DNA of 64,000 nt from UBA1479 sp963976055 (GCA_963976055.1 CAXBJB010000012.1:1-64000); one strand, 5' to 3'. Counted from the stretch's first letter, positions 29,210 through 38,458 are shown. Notes: generated by a model from the letters alone, not told the origin. Numbers and translations: made by a program.

Positions 29210-29779
29210 ATGAAAATCGACGGCAACGCCATTCGACCCGGTATGGTCATCGAACATCAGGGACGCCTGTGGCGCGCGGTCAAGATCGCCCATACGCAGC
29301 CCGGCAAGGGCGGCGCCTATCTTCAGGTCGAATTGCGCGAACTGCGCGACGGCACCAAGCTGAACGAACGCTTCCGCTCATCGGAAAAGGTCGAACGCGC
29401 GACCCTGGAACAGAAGGAATACCAATTCCTGTTTTCCGACGGCGAGATGTTCACCTTCATGGACAACGAAACCTATGAACAGGTCGTCCTGAACGGCGAT
29501 CAGATCGGCGAGGACCAGACGCCCTATCTGCAGGACGGCATGGAAGTGACCATCGAAAGCCACGACGGCGACCCGATCGGCGTTCAGTTGCCCGACCGGG
29601 TGACCCTGACGGTGGTCGAAACCGAAGCCGTGGTCAAAGGCCAGACGGCGGCATCGAGCTACAAACCCGCACTTTTGGACAACGGCGTGCGCACCAGCGT
29701 GCCGCCGCATATCGAGACCGGCACCCGCATCGTCGTCAATCCCGCCGAAGGCACCTATGTCGAGCGGGCCAAGGACTAG
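29210..29779 (+). CDS. efp: Elongation factor P
   Basis: Predicted 189-residue three-domain translation factor that rescues ribosomes at polyproline stretches. The loop at residues 31-36 is PGKGGA, with Lys33 at the site modified by EpmA/B-type enzymes in other bacteria. The C-terminal signature DNGVRTSVPPHIETGTRIVV is intact. Polyproline tracts are abundant in several products of this window, for example the OmpA-like protein at 30895. It is 53 bases upstream of the inositol-phosphatase gene. Confidence 0.96.
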   Translation: MKIDGNAIRPGMVIEHQGRLWRAVKIAHTQPGKGGAYLQVELRELRDGTKLNERFRSSEKVERATLEQKEYQFLFSDGEMFTFMDNETYEQVVLNGDQIGEDQTPYLQDGMEVTIESHDGDPIGVQLPDRVTLTVVETEAVVKGQTAASSYKPALLDNGVRTSVPPHIETGTRIVVNPAEGTYVERAKD

Positions 29780-29832
29780 GCTTCGGCCGCGTTCTTCCCG
29801 CCCCTTTCCGAACGCTTGAAACAAGGCCCGCC

Positions 29833-30636
29833 ATGCTGCGCACGCCCCTGATAAACGTCATGACCGCCGCCGCCCAAAAGGCGGCGCGGGGTCTGATCCG
29901 CGATTTCGGCGAGGTCGAGCACTTGCAGGTCTCCAAGAAGGGCCCGGCGGACTTCGTCTCGACCGCCGACCGCAAGGCCGAGAAAATCCTGTTCGAGGAA
30001 CTGCAACGCGCACGACCCAAGTACGGTTTCCTGATGGAGGAACGCGGCGCGGTCGAGGGCGTCGATACCTCGAACCGCTGGATCATCGATCCCTTGGACG
30101 GCACCACCAACTTCCTGCACGGTATTCCCCAGTTCGCCATCTCCATCGGCCTGGAACGCGACGGCCAGATATTCGCCGGCGTCGTCTACAACCCGATCAC
30201 CGACGAGATGTTCGTCGCTGAAAAGGGCCAAGGTGCGTTTCTGGGCGGGCGGCGCCTGCGTGTCTCAGCCCGCCGCGACATTGCCGAATCCCTGTTCGCG
30301 ACGGGCATTCCCTTCGTCGGCCGGGGCAATCACGACCTGTTCCTGAACCAGCTGCGCGCGATCATGGCCGTGTCGGCCGGCGTGCGGCGCAATGGTGCCG
30401 CCGCGCTTGATCTGGCCTGGGTCGCCGCCGGGCGCTTCGAAGGGTTCTGGGAACAGAATCTGCAACCCTGGGACATGGCCGCGGGCATGATCCTGGTCAC
30501 CGAAGCGGGCGGTTTCGTCACCGACCTTTCGGGCGGGCGCGACATCTTTTCGCGCGGCGACATCGCCGCCGGCAACGACGCCATGCATCCGGCCATGCTG
30601 AAGACCCTGGCCGGTGCCGGCGCGGCGGCCACCTGA
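29833..30636 (+). CDS. suhB: Inositol-1-monophosphatase family protein (SuhB type)
   Basis: Predicted 267-residue lithium-sensitive Mg-dependent phosphatase. Metal motifs are FLMEERGAVEG (Glu), WIIDPLDGTTNFLHG (Asp-x-x-Asp) and PWDMAAGMILVTEAGG (Asp). SuhB-type proteins dephosphorylate inositol-1-phosphate, and in E. coli also act in rRNA antitermination. It is downstream of efp on the same strand, an order frequent in alphaproteobacteria. Confidence 0.9.
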   Translation: MLRTPLINVMTAAAQKAARGLIRDFGEVEHLQVSKKGPADFVSTADRKAEKILFEELQRARPKYGFLMEERGAVEGVDTSNRWIIDPLDGTTNFLHGIPQFAISIGLERDGQIFAGVVYNPITDEMFVAEKGQGAFLGGRRLRVSARRDIAESLFATGIPFVGRGNHDLFLNQLRAIMAVSAGVRRNGAAALDLAWVAAGRFEGFWEQNLQPWDMAAGMILVTEAGGFVTDLSGGRDIFSRGDIAAGNDAMHPAMLKTLAGAGAAAT

Positions 30637-30894
30637 CCCCCTCACGCCCCGCCGTAGGGCTGTTTTCAGGCGCCCCGAAAGCGTCATATTTCCCTGTTTT
30701 CATGCAAGGGCTTTACGGTTGTCCAGCGCATCGCCGTTGGTTAAGGTGATCGCCTTGGTTTCCGCCGCTGGCCGGAGAGTACCCGGACTGTTCCAGCGCA
30801 GGAATACCGAGCCTGCCGCAAACGGGATCGACATACCCGAACACGACAACGGGCCGGAAGACGACAACAGGGAAGAATGGGGAGTGAGCGTCCG

Positions 30895-31887
30895 ATGACA
30901 TCCTCACGTTTTTTGACCGGGCTTTTGGTCATCGCCGTGGCGCCGCTGGCGCTGGCGTCAGGCCCGGTCGAGGCACAGGTGAGCAACTACGCGGACGGTG
31001 CCGTAACCATCGACATGGGCGCCCTGCCCGGCGGCGGATACGGCCACACCGTGGACGTATCGTCGGAACCGGCCATCCCTGCCTATGGCGGTGGACTGCG
31101 CCTGCCGGGCACGAGCCGGCCGACATCTCAGCTGTTCGTCGCCCCCGAGAAATCCGCCCCCATCCGCAAGCTGCGGGTGACCCGCGCCGAGGCCGCGCCG
31201 GCCCCGCGTGCCAGCCGTATGGAAACGGAGATGCGCCCGCCCGCGGCCAAGGCGCCGCCGCCACCGCCCATGCCGTCGAAACCATCGCCCGCGCCGGCCC
31301 CCGCCGCCGAGGCGCCCGCGCCACTGACGGCCGCAGCACCGCCGCCGCCCGCCGCACCGGCGGCTCCTGACAAGAAAATGGCCGCCGCGGCACCGCCGCC
31401 GGCCCCCAAGGTTGCCGCAGGGAAGGACAGCGCGGACAAAGCGCCCCCGCCGCCCCCGCCCGCCACCGCCCCGGGCGCCGCCGTTCCCCCCCCGCCGCCC
31501 GCCACGGTCACGGCCGTGCCCACGCCGCCGGCCCCCAAGGCAGAAAGCACCGCCTCCCTGACGACCGGCGAAGACGGCCGGTTGATCCGCGTGGTGTTCG
31601 ACGAAAGCCAGTCGAAACTGCCCGACGCCGCCAAGCCGAACCTGTTGAAGCTGGCCGATCAGGTCAAGGACCAGCGCGACGTGCGGCTGCAGCTTCTGGC
31701 TTATGCCGGGGGCGACGACCTGAAATCCAACCGGGCTCGCCGCCTGTCCCTGTCCCGCGCTCTTTCCGTACGCTCGTTCCTGATCGAAAGCGGCATCCGC
31801 TCGACCCGGATCGACGTGCGGGCACTCGGCGACAAGACCTCCGACGAGCCCAAGAACCGGGTCGATATCACCCTGGCCCCGCGTTGA
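30895..31887 (+). CDS. Secreted OmpA-family protein with Pro/Ala-rich linker
   Basis: Predicted 330-residue exported protein. A Sec signal peptide (FLTGLLVIAVAPLALASG, cleavage near VEA-Q28) is followed by about 70 residues of unknown fold, then a proline/alanine-rich linker of over 100 residues with several polyproline runs. A C-terminal OmpA-like domain follows (IRVVFDESQSKLPDAAKPNL; RARRLSLSRALSVRSFLIES). OmpA-like domains bind peptidoglycan. ATG at 30895 is chosen for the signal peptide; ATG at 30877 is an alternative. It lies 63 bases upstream of the MotA/TolQ-like gene and probably shares its transcript. The 258-base gap before it holds no gene that I can see. Confidence 0.75.
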   Translation: MTSSRFLTGLLVIAVAPLALASGPVEAQVSNYADGAVTIDMGALPGGGYGHTVDVSSEPAIPAYGGGLRLPGTSRPTSQLFVAPEKSAPIRKLRVTRAEAAPAPRASRMETEMRPPAAKAPPPPPMPSKPSPAPAPAAEAPAPLTAAAPPPPAAPAAPDKKMAAAAPPPAPKVAAGKDSADKAPPPPPPATAPGAAVPPPPPATVTAVPTPPAPKAESTASLTTGEDGRLIRVVFDESQSKLPDAAKPNLLKLADQVKDQRDVRLQLLAYAGGDDLKSNRARRLSLSRALSVRSFLIESGIRSTRIDVRALGDKTSDEPKNRVDITLAPR

Positions 31888-31950
31888 CGGCGCCATCGGG
31901 TTCCGCATGACGCCCGTGCCCCCGAAAGGACCTCGTAAGGGCTTCCCTTC

Positions 31951-33057
31951 ATGACGCGCCCCAATAGATACCTGCTCAGGATGATCGTGTTCCTCGGCGC
32001 CGTTGTCGCCGTCTGCGCCCCCCTGTTCCAGCCGCTGCGCGATGCCTTCCTGGCCAATGCGCCCTTGAACGGCGGCATCCTGGCCGTGCTGGCGCTCGGC
32101 ATCGCCTATAACTTCCTGCAGGTCGCGCGCCTGAAGCCCGAGGTCGAATGGGTGGACAGTTACCGCCGCGACGGCGCACAGCTGTCGCAGCCCAGCCCGC
32201 CCCGCCTGCTTGGCCCCATGGCAAGCATGCTGGGCCAGCGCTCCGGCCGTCTGACCCTATCGACCACGTCGCTGCGTACCCTGCTCGACGGTCTGGTGTC
32301 GCGCCTGGACGAATCACGCGATATTTCCCGCTACATCATCGGCCTGCTGATCTTCCTCGGCCTGCTCGGCACCTTCTGGGGGCTTCTGGAAACGGTCGCC
32401 TCGGTCAAGGACGTGATCGTCGGCCTGACCGTCGACAGCGGTGACATCAACGCGACGTTCAACAAGCTGAAACAGGGCCTGGAAACGCCATTGTCCGGCA
32501 TGGGAACGGCCTTTTCATCGTCCCTGTTCGGGCTGTCCGGCTCTCTCATCCTGGGCTTCCTCGACCTGCAAGCCGGCCAGGCGCAGAACCGTTTCTACAA
32601 CGACCTGGAAGAATGGCTGTCGAGCCTGACCCGCCTGTCGTCGGGGGCGCTTTCCGGCGACGGCGACCAGTCCATGCCCGCCTATGTGCAGGCGCTGCTG
32701 GAACAGTCGGCGGAGAACCTGGAGAACCTGCAACGCACCCTGTCGCGCGGCGAGGAAAGCCGCGCCGAGGCCAACCAAGGCATCCTGGCCCTGGCCGACA
32801 AGCTGGACACCCTGACCGACCACCTGCGCGCGCAGCAGCAGCTGATGAAGGACATGGCTCAGAGCATGAACCGGAGCGACGGCGGAGGCATGGATGCGGA
32901 AACCAAGACCAGCATCCGCAACCTCGACCGTTCCGTGGCCCGTCTGGCCGACGACGTCAGCCACGGCCGCGACGAGATCATCAAGGAAGTGCGGTCCGAG
33001 ATCAAACTTTTGGCCCGCACCATGGCCAACATCGCCGACGGCGAATATGACCGCTGA
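31951..33057 (+). CDS. MotA/TolQ/ExbB-like channel protein with coiled-coil tail
   Basis: Predicted 368-residue inner-membrane protein with four probable helices (about residues 8-27, 41-58, 126-150 and 183-205). The third carries LLIFLGLLGTFWGLLETVAS and the fourth ETPLSGMGTAFSSSLFGLSG, the two conserved blocks of the MotA/TolQ/ExbB family. After residue 210 there is a long, helical, charged cytoplasmic tail of about 150 residues. Unlike TolQ it is not in the tol operon, and unlike MotA no flagellar genes are near. It pairs with the MotB-like gene starting 67 bases downstream. The function is unknown. Confidence 0.75.
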   Translation: MTRPNRYLLRMIVFLGAVVAVCAPLFQPLRDAFLANAPLNGGILAVLALGIAYNFLQVARLKPEVEWVDSYRRDGAQLSQPSPPRLLGPMASMLGQRSGRLTLSTTSLRTLLDGLVSRLDESRDISRYIIGLLIFLGLLGTFWGLLETVASVKDVIVGLTVDSGDINATFNKLKQGLETPLSGMGTAFSSSLFGLSGSLILGFLDLQAGQAQNRFYNDLEEWLSSLTRLSSGALSGDGDQSMPAYVQALLEQSAENLENLQRTLSRGEESRAEANQGILALADKLDTLTDHLRAQQQLMKDMAQSMNRSDGGGMDAETKTSIRNLDRSVARLADDVSHGRDEIIKEVRSEIKLLARTMANIADGEYDR

Positions 33058-33123
33058 CGCCGTGACGCCGGCTCTCTGCCCCCGTCACGTCCCCGCGGCC
33101 CCCCGGCAAGGGACAACGTAACC

Positions 33124-34359
33124 ATGGCCAGCCTCGCCAGGCGCCACGAACGATCGACCAACATCTGGCCCGGCTTCGTCGATGCCCTGGCGACGCTGCT
33201 GATGGTCATCATCTTCCTGTTGCTGATCTTCATCATGGCCCAGGTGTTTTTGGGGCAGGCATTGACCGGACGCGATCAGGCACTGCGCAAGCTGGAGGGC
33301 GAGATCAGCGAACTGGCGAGCCTGCTGGCCCTGGAACGCAAGACCACGGACAGCCTGCGCGCCGACGTCAGCCGCCTGTCGACGGAGCTCGAAGCCTCGG
33401 TCGGTGAACGCGAGCGGCTGAGCACCAGCGTCGCCGAATTGCGCATGCGCGCCGAATCCGCCGAACAGCAGCTTGTCGACGCCATGGTCTCCATGGAAAC
33501 CAGCCGCCAGACCATCGGCCGCCTGGAAACCTCGTTGGCCGACACCAAGAAGACGCTCGCGGTCCGCGAGGAGGAACTGGCCGACCGCGTGCAGCGCCTG
33601 AACAATCTGGCGCGCGAGATCGAGGCCCTGACGGCGCTGCGCGACGAATTGACCGCCAAGGTCATGGAGCTTGGCAAACAGGCCAACGAAAAGGGCGAGG
33701 CGCTGATCAACGAGCGCCAGATTTCCGAGAGCGCCCGCGCCCAGGTCGCCCTGATGAACCGCCAGTTGGCGGCGCTCCGCGAACAGCTGGCGACCCTCGA
33801 GGCGACGCTCCGCGCGGCCGAAGAAAAGGCCCAGTCGCAGGGCGTGCAGATCGAAAGCCTGGGCAAGCGGCTTAACGCCGCGCTGGCGTCCAAGGTTCAG
33901 GAACTCAGCCGCTATCGCTCGGAATTCTTCGGCCGCCTGCGCGAGGTTCTCGGCAATCGGCCCGGCATCCGCATCGTCGGCGACCGCTTCGTGTTCCAGT
34001 CCGAGGTGCTGTTCGACGTCGCCTCGGCGGAACTGGGCCCGGCGGGCAAGGAACAGATGGCAGCGCTGGCCCAGACCCTCAAGGAACTGGTCGTGAAAAT
34101 CCCCGAGGACATCGACTGGGTGCTCCGCGTCGACGGGCATACGGACAAGACGCCCATTTCCACGGCCCGCTTTCCCTCCAACTGGGAATTATCGGCGGCG
34201 CGCGCCATTTCCGTGGTCAAATACCTGATCGACCAGGGACTTCCCCCCGTGCGTCTGGTCGCCGCCGGGTTCGCGGCCAACCGGCCCATCGATTCCGGTG
34301 CCGATGAAATCGCGCTTCGGCGGAACCGCCGGATCGAACTCAAACTAACCCAGCGCTGA
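33124..34359 (+). CDS. MotB-like membrane/peptidoglycan-binding protein
   Basis: Predicted 411-residue protein. One N-terminal membrane helix (NIWPGFVDALATLLMVIIFL) carries Asp20, at the place of the protonated aspartate of MotB/TolR. A long coiled coil follows (about residues 50-265), then a C-terminal OmpA-like domain (FQSEVLFDVASAELGPAGKE; RVDGHTDKTPI; LSAARAISVVKYLIDQGLPP). This is the architecture of a stator that anchors to peptidoglycan. With the preceding channel gene it likely forms an ion-driven motor. The downstream MFS gene starts 10 bases later and may be co-transcribed. Confidence 0.78.
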   Translation: MASLARRHERSTNIWPGFVDALATLLMVIIFLLLIFIMAQVFLGQALTGRDQALRKLEGEISELASLLALERKTTDSLRADVSRLSTELEASVGERERLSTSVAELRMRAESAEQQLVDAMVSMETSRQTIGRLETSLADTKKTLAVREEELADRVQRLNNLAREIEALTALRDELTAKVMELGKQANEKGEALINERQISESARAQVALMNRQLAALREQLATLEATLRAAEEKAQSQGVQIESLGKRLNAALASKVQELSRYRSEFFGRLREVLGNRPGIRIVGDRFVFQSEVLFDVASAELGPAGKEQMAALAQTLKELVVKIPEDIDWVLRVDGHTDKTPISTARFPSNWELSAARAISVVKYLIDQGLPPVRLVAAGFAANRPIDSGADEIALRRNRRIELKLTQR

Positions 34360-34369
34360 TCGGCCAACC

Positions 34370-35575
34370 ATGCTCGCTATTTTCCTGATCGTCGTCGTCG
34401 ATCTTATCGGTTTCGGTATCATCATTCCGCTGCTGCCGTTCTACGGCGAACATTTCCAGGCCGACCCGCAGACCGTCGGCCTGCTGATGGCGACCTATTC
34501 CCTGGCCCAGTTCATTTCCGCGCCCCTGTGGGGGCGGCTCAGCGATCACGCCGGACGGCGGCCGGTCCTGCTGCTGAGCCTTGCCGGGGCGGTGGCCGCC
34601 TATGTCTGGCTGGCCTTCGCCGATGCGCTGTGGATGCTGTTCATGGCGCGCACCCTGGGCGGCCTGATGGCCGGCAACATATCCGCCGCCTTCGCCTATA
34701 TGGCCGACATTACGACCAAGGAGAACCGCGCCAAGGGCATGGGAATGATCGGTGCCGCCTTCGGCATCGGCTTCATCCTGGGCCCCGCCATCGGCGGCAT
34801 CCTGGCCGGACCGGACCCGCTGACTGCCGATTACCGCAGCCCGGCCCTGGCCGCCGCCGGCCTGTCCCTGTTCGCCCTTCTGCTCGGCCTGGTAAAACTG
34901 CCGGAATCCCTGTCAGCCGAAGTCCGCGCCCGCGCCGCGGCGATGCCGCGCCGGCGGCGTCTGGCGCAGTTCGCGGATGCCTTGAGGCTGCCCGGGGTGG
35001 GGCTGCTGATGCTGTTGGGGTTCCTCGCGACCTTCGTGTTCGCGGGCCTGGAGACCACCTTCGCCATGTGGTCGCGGCGCGCCTTCGACTGGGGCCCGGA
35101 ACAGAACGGTTGGCTGTTCGCCTATGTCGGCCTGCTGTCGGCGGCGGTCCAGGGCGGCCTGATGGGGCGTCTCGCCAAGCGCTTCGGGGAGCGGGCGTTG
35201 CTGATCCAAGGGGCGGCCGCCCTCGCCCTCGGCATCGGCGCCATTCCCTTCTGCACCCAGGTCTGGCATCTGCTGATCGCCATGGCCGTCGCGGCCTATG
35301 GCTTCAGCGTCATCAACCCAGCCTACAACAGTTTGATTTCCCAACAGGTTCCCGACACCGACCAGGGTGGCGTGATGGGCGTGACGCGGTCGGCGACGAC
35401 CCTGGCCCGCGTCCTGGGCCCCGCCTGGGCGGGGATTCTGTTCGCCCAGATCGGGCGGGATTGGCCCTATTACTCGGGCGCCCTGGTGATGGCGGCGGTG
35501 CTGCTCCTTGCCCTCGCCGTACCGGCGGGGCTGCGCCCCGCCCCATCGTCACAGGCGGACGGCGATCCCCGTTGA
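34370..35575 (+). CDS. MFS efflux transporter, TetA-like
   Basis: Predicted 401-residue 12-helix major facilitator of the drug:H+ antiporter (TCR/Tet) branch. Motif A is GRLSDHAGRRPVLLLSL after helix 2, and motif C is AFGIGFILGPAIGGILAGPD in helix 5. Substrate cannot be told: homologues include tetracycline pumps and general exporters. It follows the MotB-like gene by 10 bases, and its 3' end overlaps the convergent cyaY gene by 27 bases. Confidence 0.8.
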   Translation: MLAIFLIVVVDLIGFGIIIPLLPFYGEHFQADPQTVGLLMATYSLAQFISAPLWGRLSDHAGRRPVLLLSLAGAVAAYVWLAFADALWMLFMARTLGGLMAGNISAAFAYMADITTKENRAKGMGMIGAAFGIGFILGPAIGGILAGPDPLTADYRSPALAAAGLSLFALLLGLVKLPESLSAEVRARAAAMPRRRRLAQFADALRLPGVGLLMLLGFLATFVFAGLETTFAMWSRRAFDWGPEQNGWLFAYVGLLSAAVQGGLMGRLAKRFGERALLIQGAAALALGIGAIPFCTQVWHLLIAMAVAAYGFSVINPAYNSLISQQVPDTDQGGVMGVTRSATTLARVLGPAWAGILFAQIGRDWPYYSGALVMAAVLLLALAVPAGLRPAPSSQADGDPR

Positions 35576-35878
35576 CGCCTTGAGTTCGGCCATCAATTTC
35601 TCGTCCAGGAATTCGCCCGACCGCGTGCAGCGCCACTGTTTCTTGTCCGCGTCAAAATCGTAATGGGTGGCGCCGCTGACCGGCGACGACATCCAGATCT
35701 GACGGTTGGGCGCGTGCTTGTTGATCACATACTGACCGCCCGTGTCCAATTCGATGGTCAGGATGCCGCCTTCCAAGTCCACGTCGGCCTGATCGCCGAG
35801 CACCGCCTCGATCGCATCCATGAACGATTCCAGGGTTTTATCGGCGATATGCGTGAATGACGTGTCGTCCAGGGACAT
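35549..35878 (-). CDS. cyaY: Frataxin/CyaY
   Basis: Predicted 109-residue frataxin homologue that regulates iron-sulfur cluster assembly. The N-terminal helix with an acidic face (AIEAVLGDQADVDLEGGILT), the beta sheet (VINKHAPNRQIWMSSPVSGA) and HYDFDADKKQW are typical. It is convergent with, and overlaps the end of, the MFS gene by 27 bases. No isc/suf genes are in the window. Confidence 0.9.
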   Translation of the reverse strand: MSLDDTSFTHIADKTLESFMDAIEAVLGDQADVDLEGGILTIELDTGGQYVINKHAPNRQIWMSSPVSGATHYDFDADKKQWRCTRSGEFLDEKLMAELKASTGIAVRL

Positions 35879-35998
35879 GCGGGGGAACTCCTTGGGTTTA
35901 GGTCGAAAAGCTCAGCTTACCAGCGGTGATTCATGAAACCTTGCGCATGGCAGGTCAGGTCTGTATATAGAGCGCCACTTTTGCCGGAGCCAAGCCAA

Positions 35999-36226
35999 AT
36001 GAAAAAAGATATCCACCCGGACTACCACGAAATCACCGTTCAGATGACGGATGGTAGCTCGTTCACGACGCGCAGCACCTGGGGCAACCCCGGCGATGTG
36101 CTGAAACTGGAAGTCGATCCGAAGAGCCACCCGGCTTGGACGGGCGGCGGACACCGCCTGGTTGATGCTGGCGGACGCCTTGCGCGCTTCAACAAGCGGT
36201 TCGGGAACAGCGGCCTGAAGATGTAG
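35999..36226 (+). CDS. rpmE: 50S ribosomal protein L31
   Basis: Predicted 75-residue L31. The N-terminus MKKDIHPDYHEITVQMTDGS and the SHPAWTGGGHRLVDAGGR segment are diagnostic. No cysteine is present, so this is the zinc-independent (C-minus) form, usual in alphaproteobacteria. ATG at 35999 has GGAG upstream. A strong terminator follows. Confidence 0.95.
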   Translation: MKKDIHPDYHEITVQMTDGSSFTTRSTWGNPGDVLKLEVDPKSHPAWTGGGHRLVDAGGRLARFNKRFGNSGLKM

Positions 36227-36285
36227 GGATGCCGCCCCTCCGGGGGCTGTCTCCGGCGATGGCCGGAACCTGGATCGGCATGCAC

Positions 36286-36316
36286 AAGGGCGCACCCCAA
36301 GGGCGCGCCCTTTTCC
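36286..36316 (+). terminator. Rho-independent terminator after rpmE
   Basis: A perfect 8-base stem, AAGGGCGC (36286-36293) with GCGCCCTT (36305-36312), is followed by T residues, 60 bases after the rpmE stop. A second weaker hairpin with a T-rich tail (AGCAT...ATGCT then CTTTTT) lies near 36362-36390. The rest of the 315-base gap to the cyclase gene holds GC-rich short hairpins but no gene. Confidence 0.7.
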
Positions 36317-36541
36317 ATGCGCAATCCTTGGGATAGGACGGTTAAAATCAACCCCTCCCATAGCATGGACAGCTATGCTAACTTTTTATTCAATCGGGTA
36401 GGGAATTGTTTACCGCCCCACATCAGAATTGCTCTTCTGGGAAGTACCGAAACGTCCGGTAGCCCCGTTCGACCGGGGAAGGTGACTTGTGGCTACGACG
36501 GCAATTCGGTCTGATTAATGGGGAGCGGCTGGGTAACGGCC

Positions 36542-38410
36542 ATGGCAAGACACATTCATTTTGAGGTCCACGTGCAGCAGGCCGGCCGCTGGTCGATCCA
36601 TGCCCAGTTCGGTGCCGCGCAGCGCGAGAAGGCCATCGAGGAAGCCAAGAAAGTCGAGAAAACGCCCGGTTTCGACGCCGTCAAGGTGGTCAAGGAAACC
36701 TATGACAGCGAACTTGGCAACCATCAGGACACGACAATCTACCGCGGCCCCAAGGGCGCCGAGGAGCACAAGGGCTTTCGCGACATCGGCGGCAGCCGCG
36801 GCAGCGGCAATGACGGCGGCGGCGGTGGTGGCGGTTGGTCCATGTCGCGCGGTGACGACGACGATGATGATTACGACGATGACGACGACGCGCCAAAAAA
36901 GCGCCGCGCCGCAAGCAACGCCAACAGCATCACCGCGACGGCGACGACCGTCGTTGTCAAGATGCTCATGCTGGCCCTGGTCAGCCTGCTGGTGTCGGGC
37001 GGTTTCGCGGTCGCCTTTTCCTGGTACTTCAGCGGCAAGATGCTGTTCGGCTACAAGATTTCCGGCGCGGTCGAGGCCAACGCCATCTTCCTGGTGTTCG
37101 TCGCCAGCTTCCTGCTGACCGCCTCTACCCTGGCGATCACCTATCTCCGGAACATTCGGCTCAAGGGGCGGCAAACGTCCAGCAGCATGCCCATGCAACG
37201 AGCAGGCGGCGGCACCAGCGTGACGTCCGTCCTCGATCGGGCGACCTCGGCACTGGGTCAGCCGTCGGCGAACACCATGGAAGTCGATCTGGAAAAGCCC
37301 GAAGGTTCGGTCGGCGATTGGCGCGAACAGGCCAAGGCCGAAGAGGCGACCCGCGGCGAGACCGACGACGACGCCAATCAACGCCTGCGCGCGGAATTGG
37401 ACAACGACGAGACCAAGCGCGGCGTGACCCTGGAGGCCGACAAGTATGGCGCTGGCCAGGAAGCGCAACCCATGCTCGACGCCGCCGGCGAAAAGCAAAA
37501 GGCCTACATGATGAAGTTCCTGGGCCAGCTTCTCGACGTCACCGGGCAGGACAAGAAGAAGCTCGACAACTTCACCAAGTTCGGGATCAACCTGTTCCTC
37601 GCCGGCGCCTGTGAGTCCCTGTCGTCAAAGCGCGATCTGGACCCCGCGACGCGGTCCCGTATTCTGGCCGATAGCGTCCAGGTCATGGGCTTCAAGAAAT
37701 CCCATGCCGCGTCCTTCGCCGACCGCTACGAGGAATACCTGCTGCAGGATTCCCGCTACATGAGCATGTTCCAGGCCGGTCGCAACGCCATGGCCAACCA
37801 CCTGACGGACAACGCCTCCGGCCCGTCCCATCTGAAAACGGCGCTGGAGGACTGGAACAAGCCGAAGCCGAAGGAAGCCCAGGCGCGGGTCGTCGCCGTG
37901 CTGTTCACGGACATCGCCGGCTCCACCGCCCTGACCCAGCAGCTGGGCGACGCCGGGGCGCAGGAAGTCGTGCGCGCCCACAACAAGATCGTGCGCGAAA
38001 ACCTGACCCGCTACCACGGCCGCGAGGTCAAGCACACGGGCGACGGTATGATGTGTTCGTTCGACCAGCCGACCAACGCGGTCGAGGCGTCGATCGAGAT
38101 TCAGAAGGAAACCATCCAGCTTCGCGCCTCGAACCCTGCCCTGCCGCTCAAGCTGAAGATCGGCATCAACGCAGGCGAGCCCATCGCCGAGGACAACGAT
38201 CTGTTCGGCACCACCGTGCAGTTGGCGGCGCGCATCGTCGACAAAGCCCAGGCCGATCAGATTTTCGTATCGGAAACCGTGCGCGGGATTTGCACCGGCA
38301 AGGGCATTTCCTTCAAATCGGCGGGCGGCTTCGCCATGAAAGGCTTCGACGGGGACGTCAATCTCTACGAGGTCATGTGGCAGTCCAGCAACGCAGCCAA
38401 GGCCTCCTAA
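36542..38410 (+). CDS. Membrane-bound class III adenylate/guanylate cyclase
   Basis: Predicted 622-residue protein. The soluble N-terminal region (about residues 1-85) is unassigned. It is followed by a glycine run (92-98) and an aspartate-rich stretch (105-116), two membrane helices (about 140-163 and 179-201), a helical domain of unknown type (about 300-420) and a C-terminal class III cyclase domain (about 445-615). Metal aspartates are in VLFTDIAGSTALT (Asp457) and KHTGDGMMCS (Asp501); Lys498 fits adenine selection. In GTTVQLAARIV the usual transition-state Asn is Gln560 while Arg564 is kept. ATG at 36542 is the likely start; ATG 24 bases upstream is possible. Confidence 0.82.
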   Translation: MARHIHFEVHVQQAGRWSIHAQFGAAQREKAIEEAKKVEKTPGFDAVKVVKETYDSELGNHQDTTIYRGPKGAEEHKGFRDIGGSRGSGNDGGGGGGGWSMSRGDDDDDDYDDDDDAPKKRRAASNANSITATATTVVVKMLMLALVSLLVSGGFAVAFSWYFSGKMLFGYKISGAVEANAIFLVFVASFLLTASTLAITYLRNIRLKGRQTSSSMPMQRAGGGTSVTSVLDRATSALGQPSANTMEVDLEKPEGSVGDWREQAKAEEATRGETDDDANQRLRAELDNDETKRGVTLEADKYGAGQEAQPMLDAAGEKQKAYMMKFLGQLLDVTGQDKKKLDNFTKFGINLFLAGACESLSSKRDLDPATRSRILADSVQVMGFKKSHAASFADRYEEYLLQDSRYMSMFQAGRNAMANHLTDNASGPSHLKTALEDWNKPKPKEAQARVVAVLFTDIAGSTALTQQLGDAGAQEVVRAHNKIVRENLTRYHGREVKHTGDGMMCSFDQPTNAVEASIEIQKETIQLRASNPALPLKLKIGINAGEPIAEDNDLFGTTVQLAARIVDKAQADQIFVSETVRGICTGKGISFKSAGGFAMKGFDGDVNLYEVMWQSSNAAKAS

Positions 38411-38458
38411 CTCTCTGACTTTTCGTATGTTTCCCGGTGAAAAATTTTCCGCCCGGGA

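Noticed and set aside
31240..31540. Short repeats of GCC/CCG resembling a tandem repeat array
   Set aside because: They encode the Pro/Ala-rich linker of the OmpA-like protein and vary in unit, so this is low-complexity coding sequence rather than a repeat element.
30895..34359. Zorya-type anti-phage system
   Set aside because: The MotA/MotB-like pair recalls ZorAB, but no ZorC, ZorD or ZorE candidate or other defence gene is nearby, so a defence label is not justified.
34370..35575. Acquired tetracycline-resistance gene
   Set aside because: Although TetA-like, it has base composition like its neighbours and no mobile element nearby; a chromosomal MFS exporter is the safer call.
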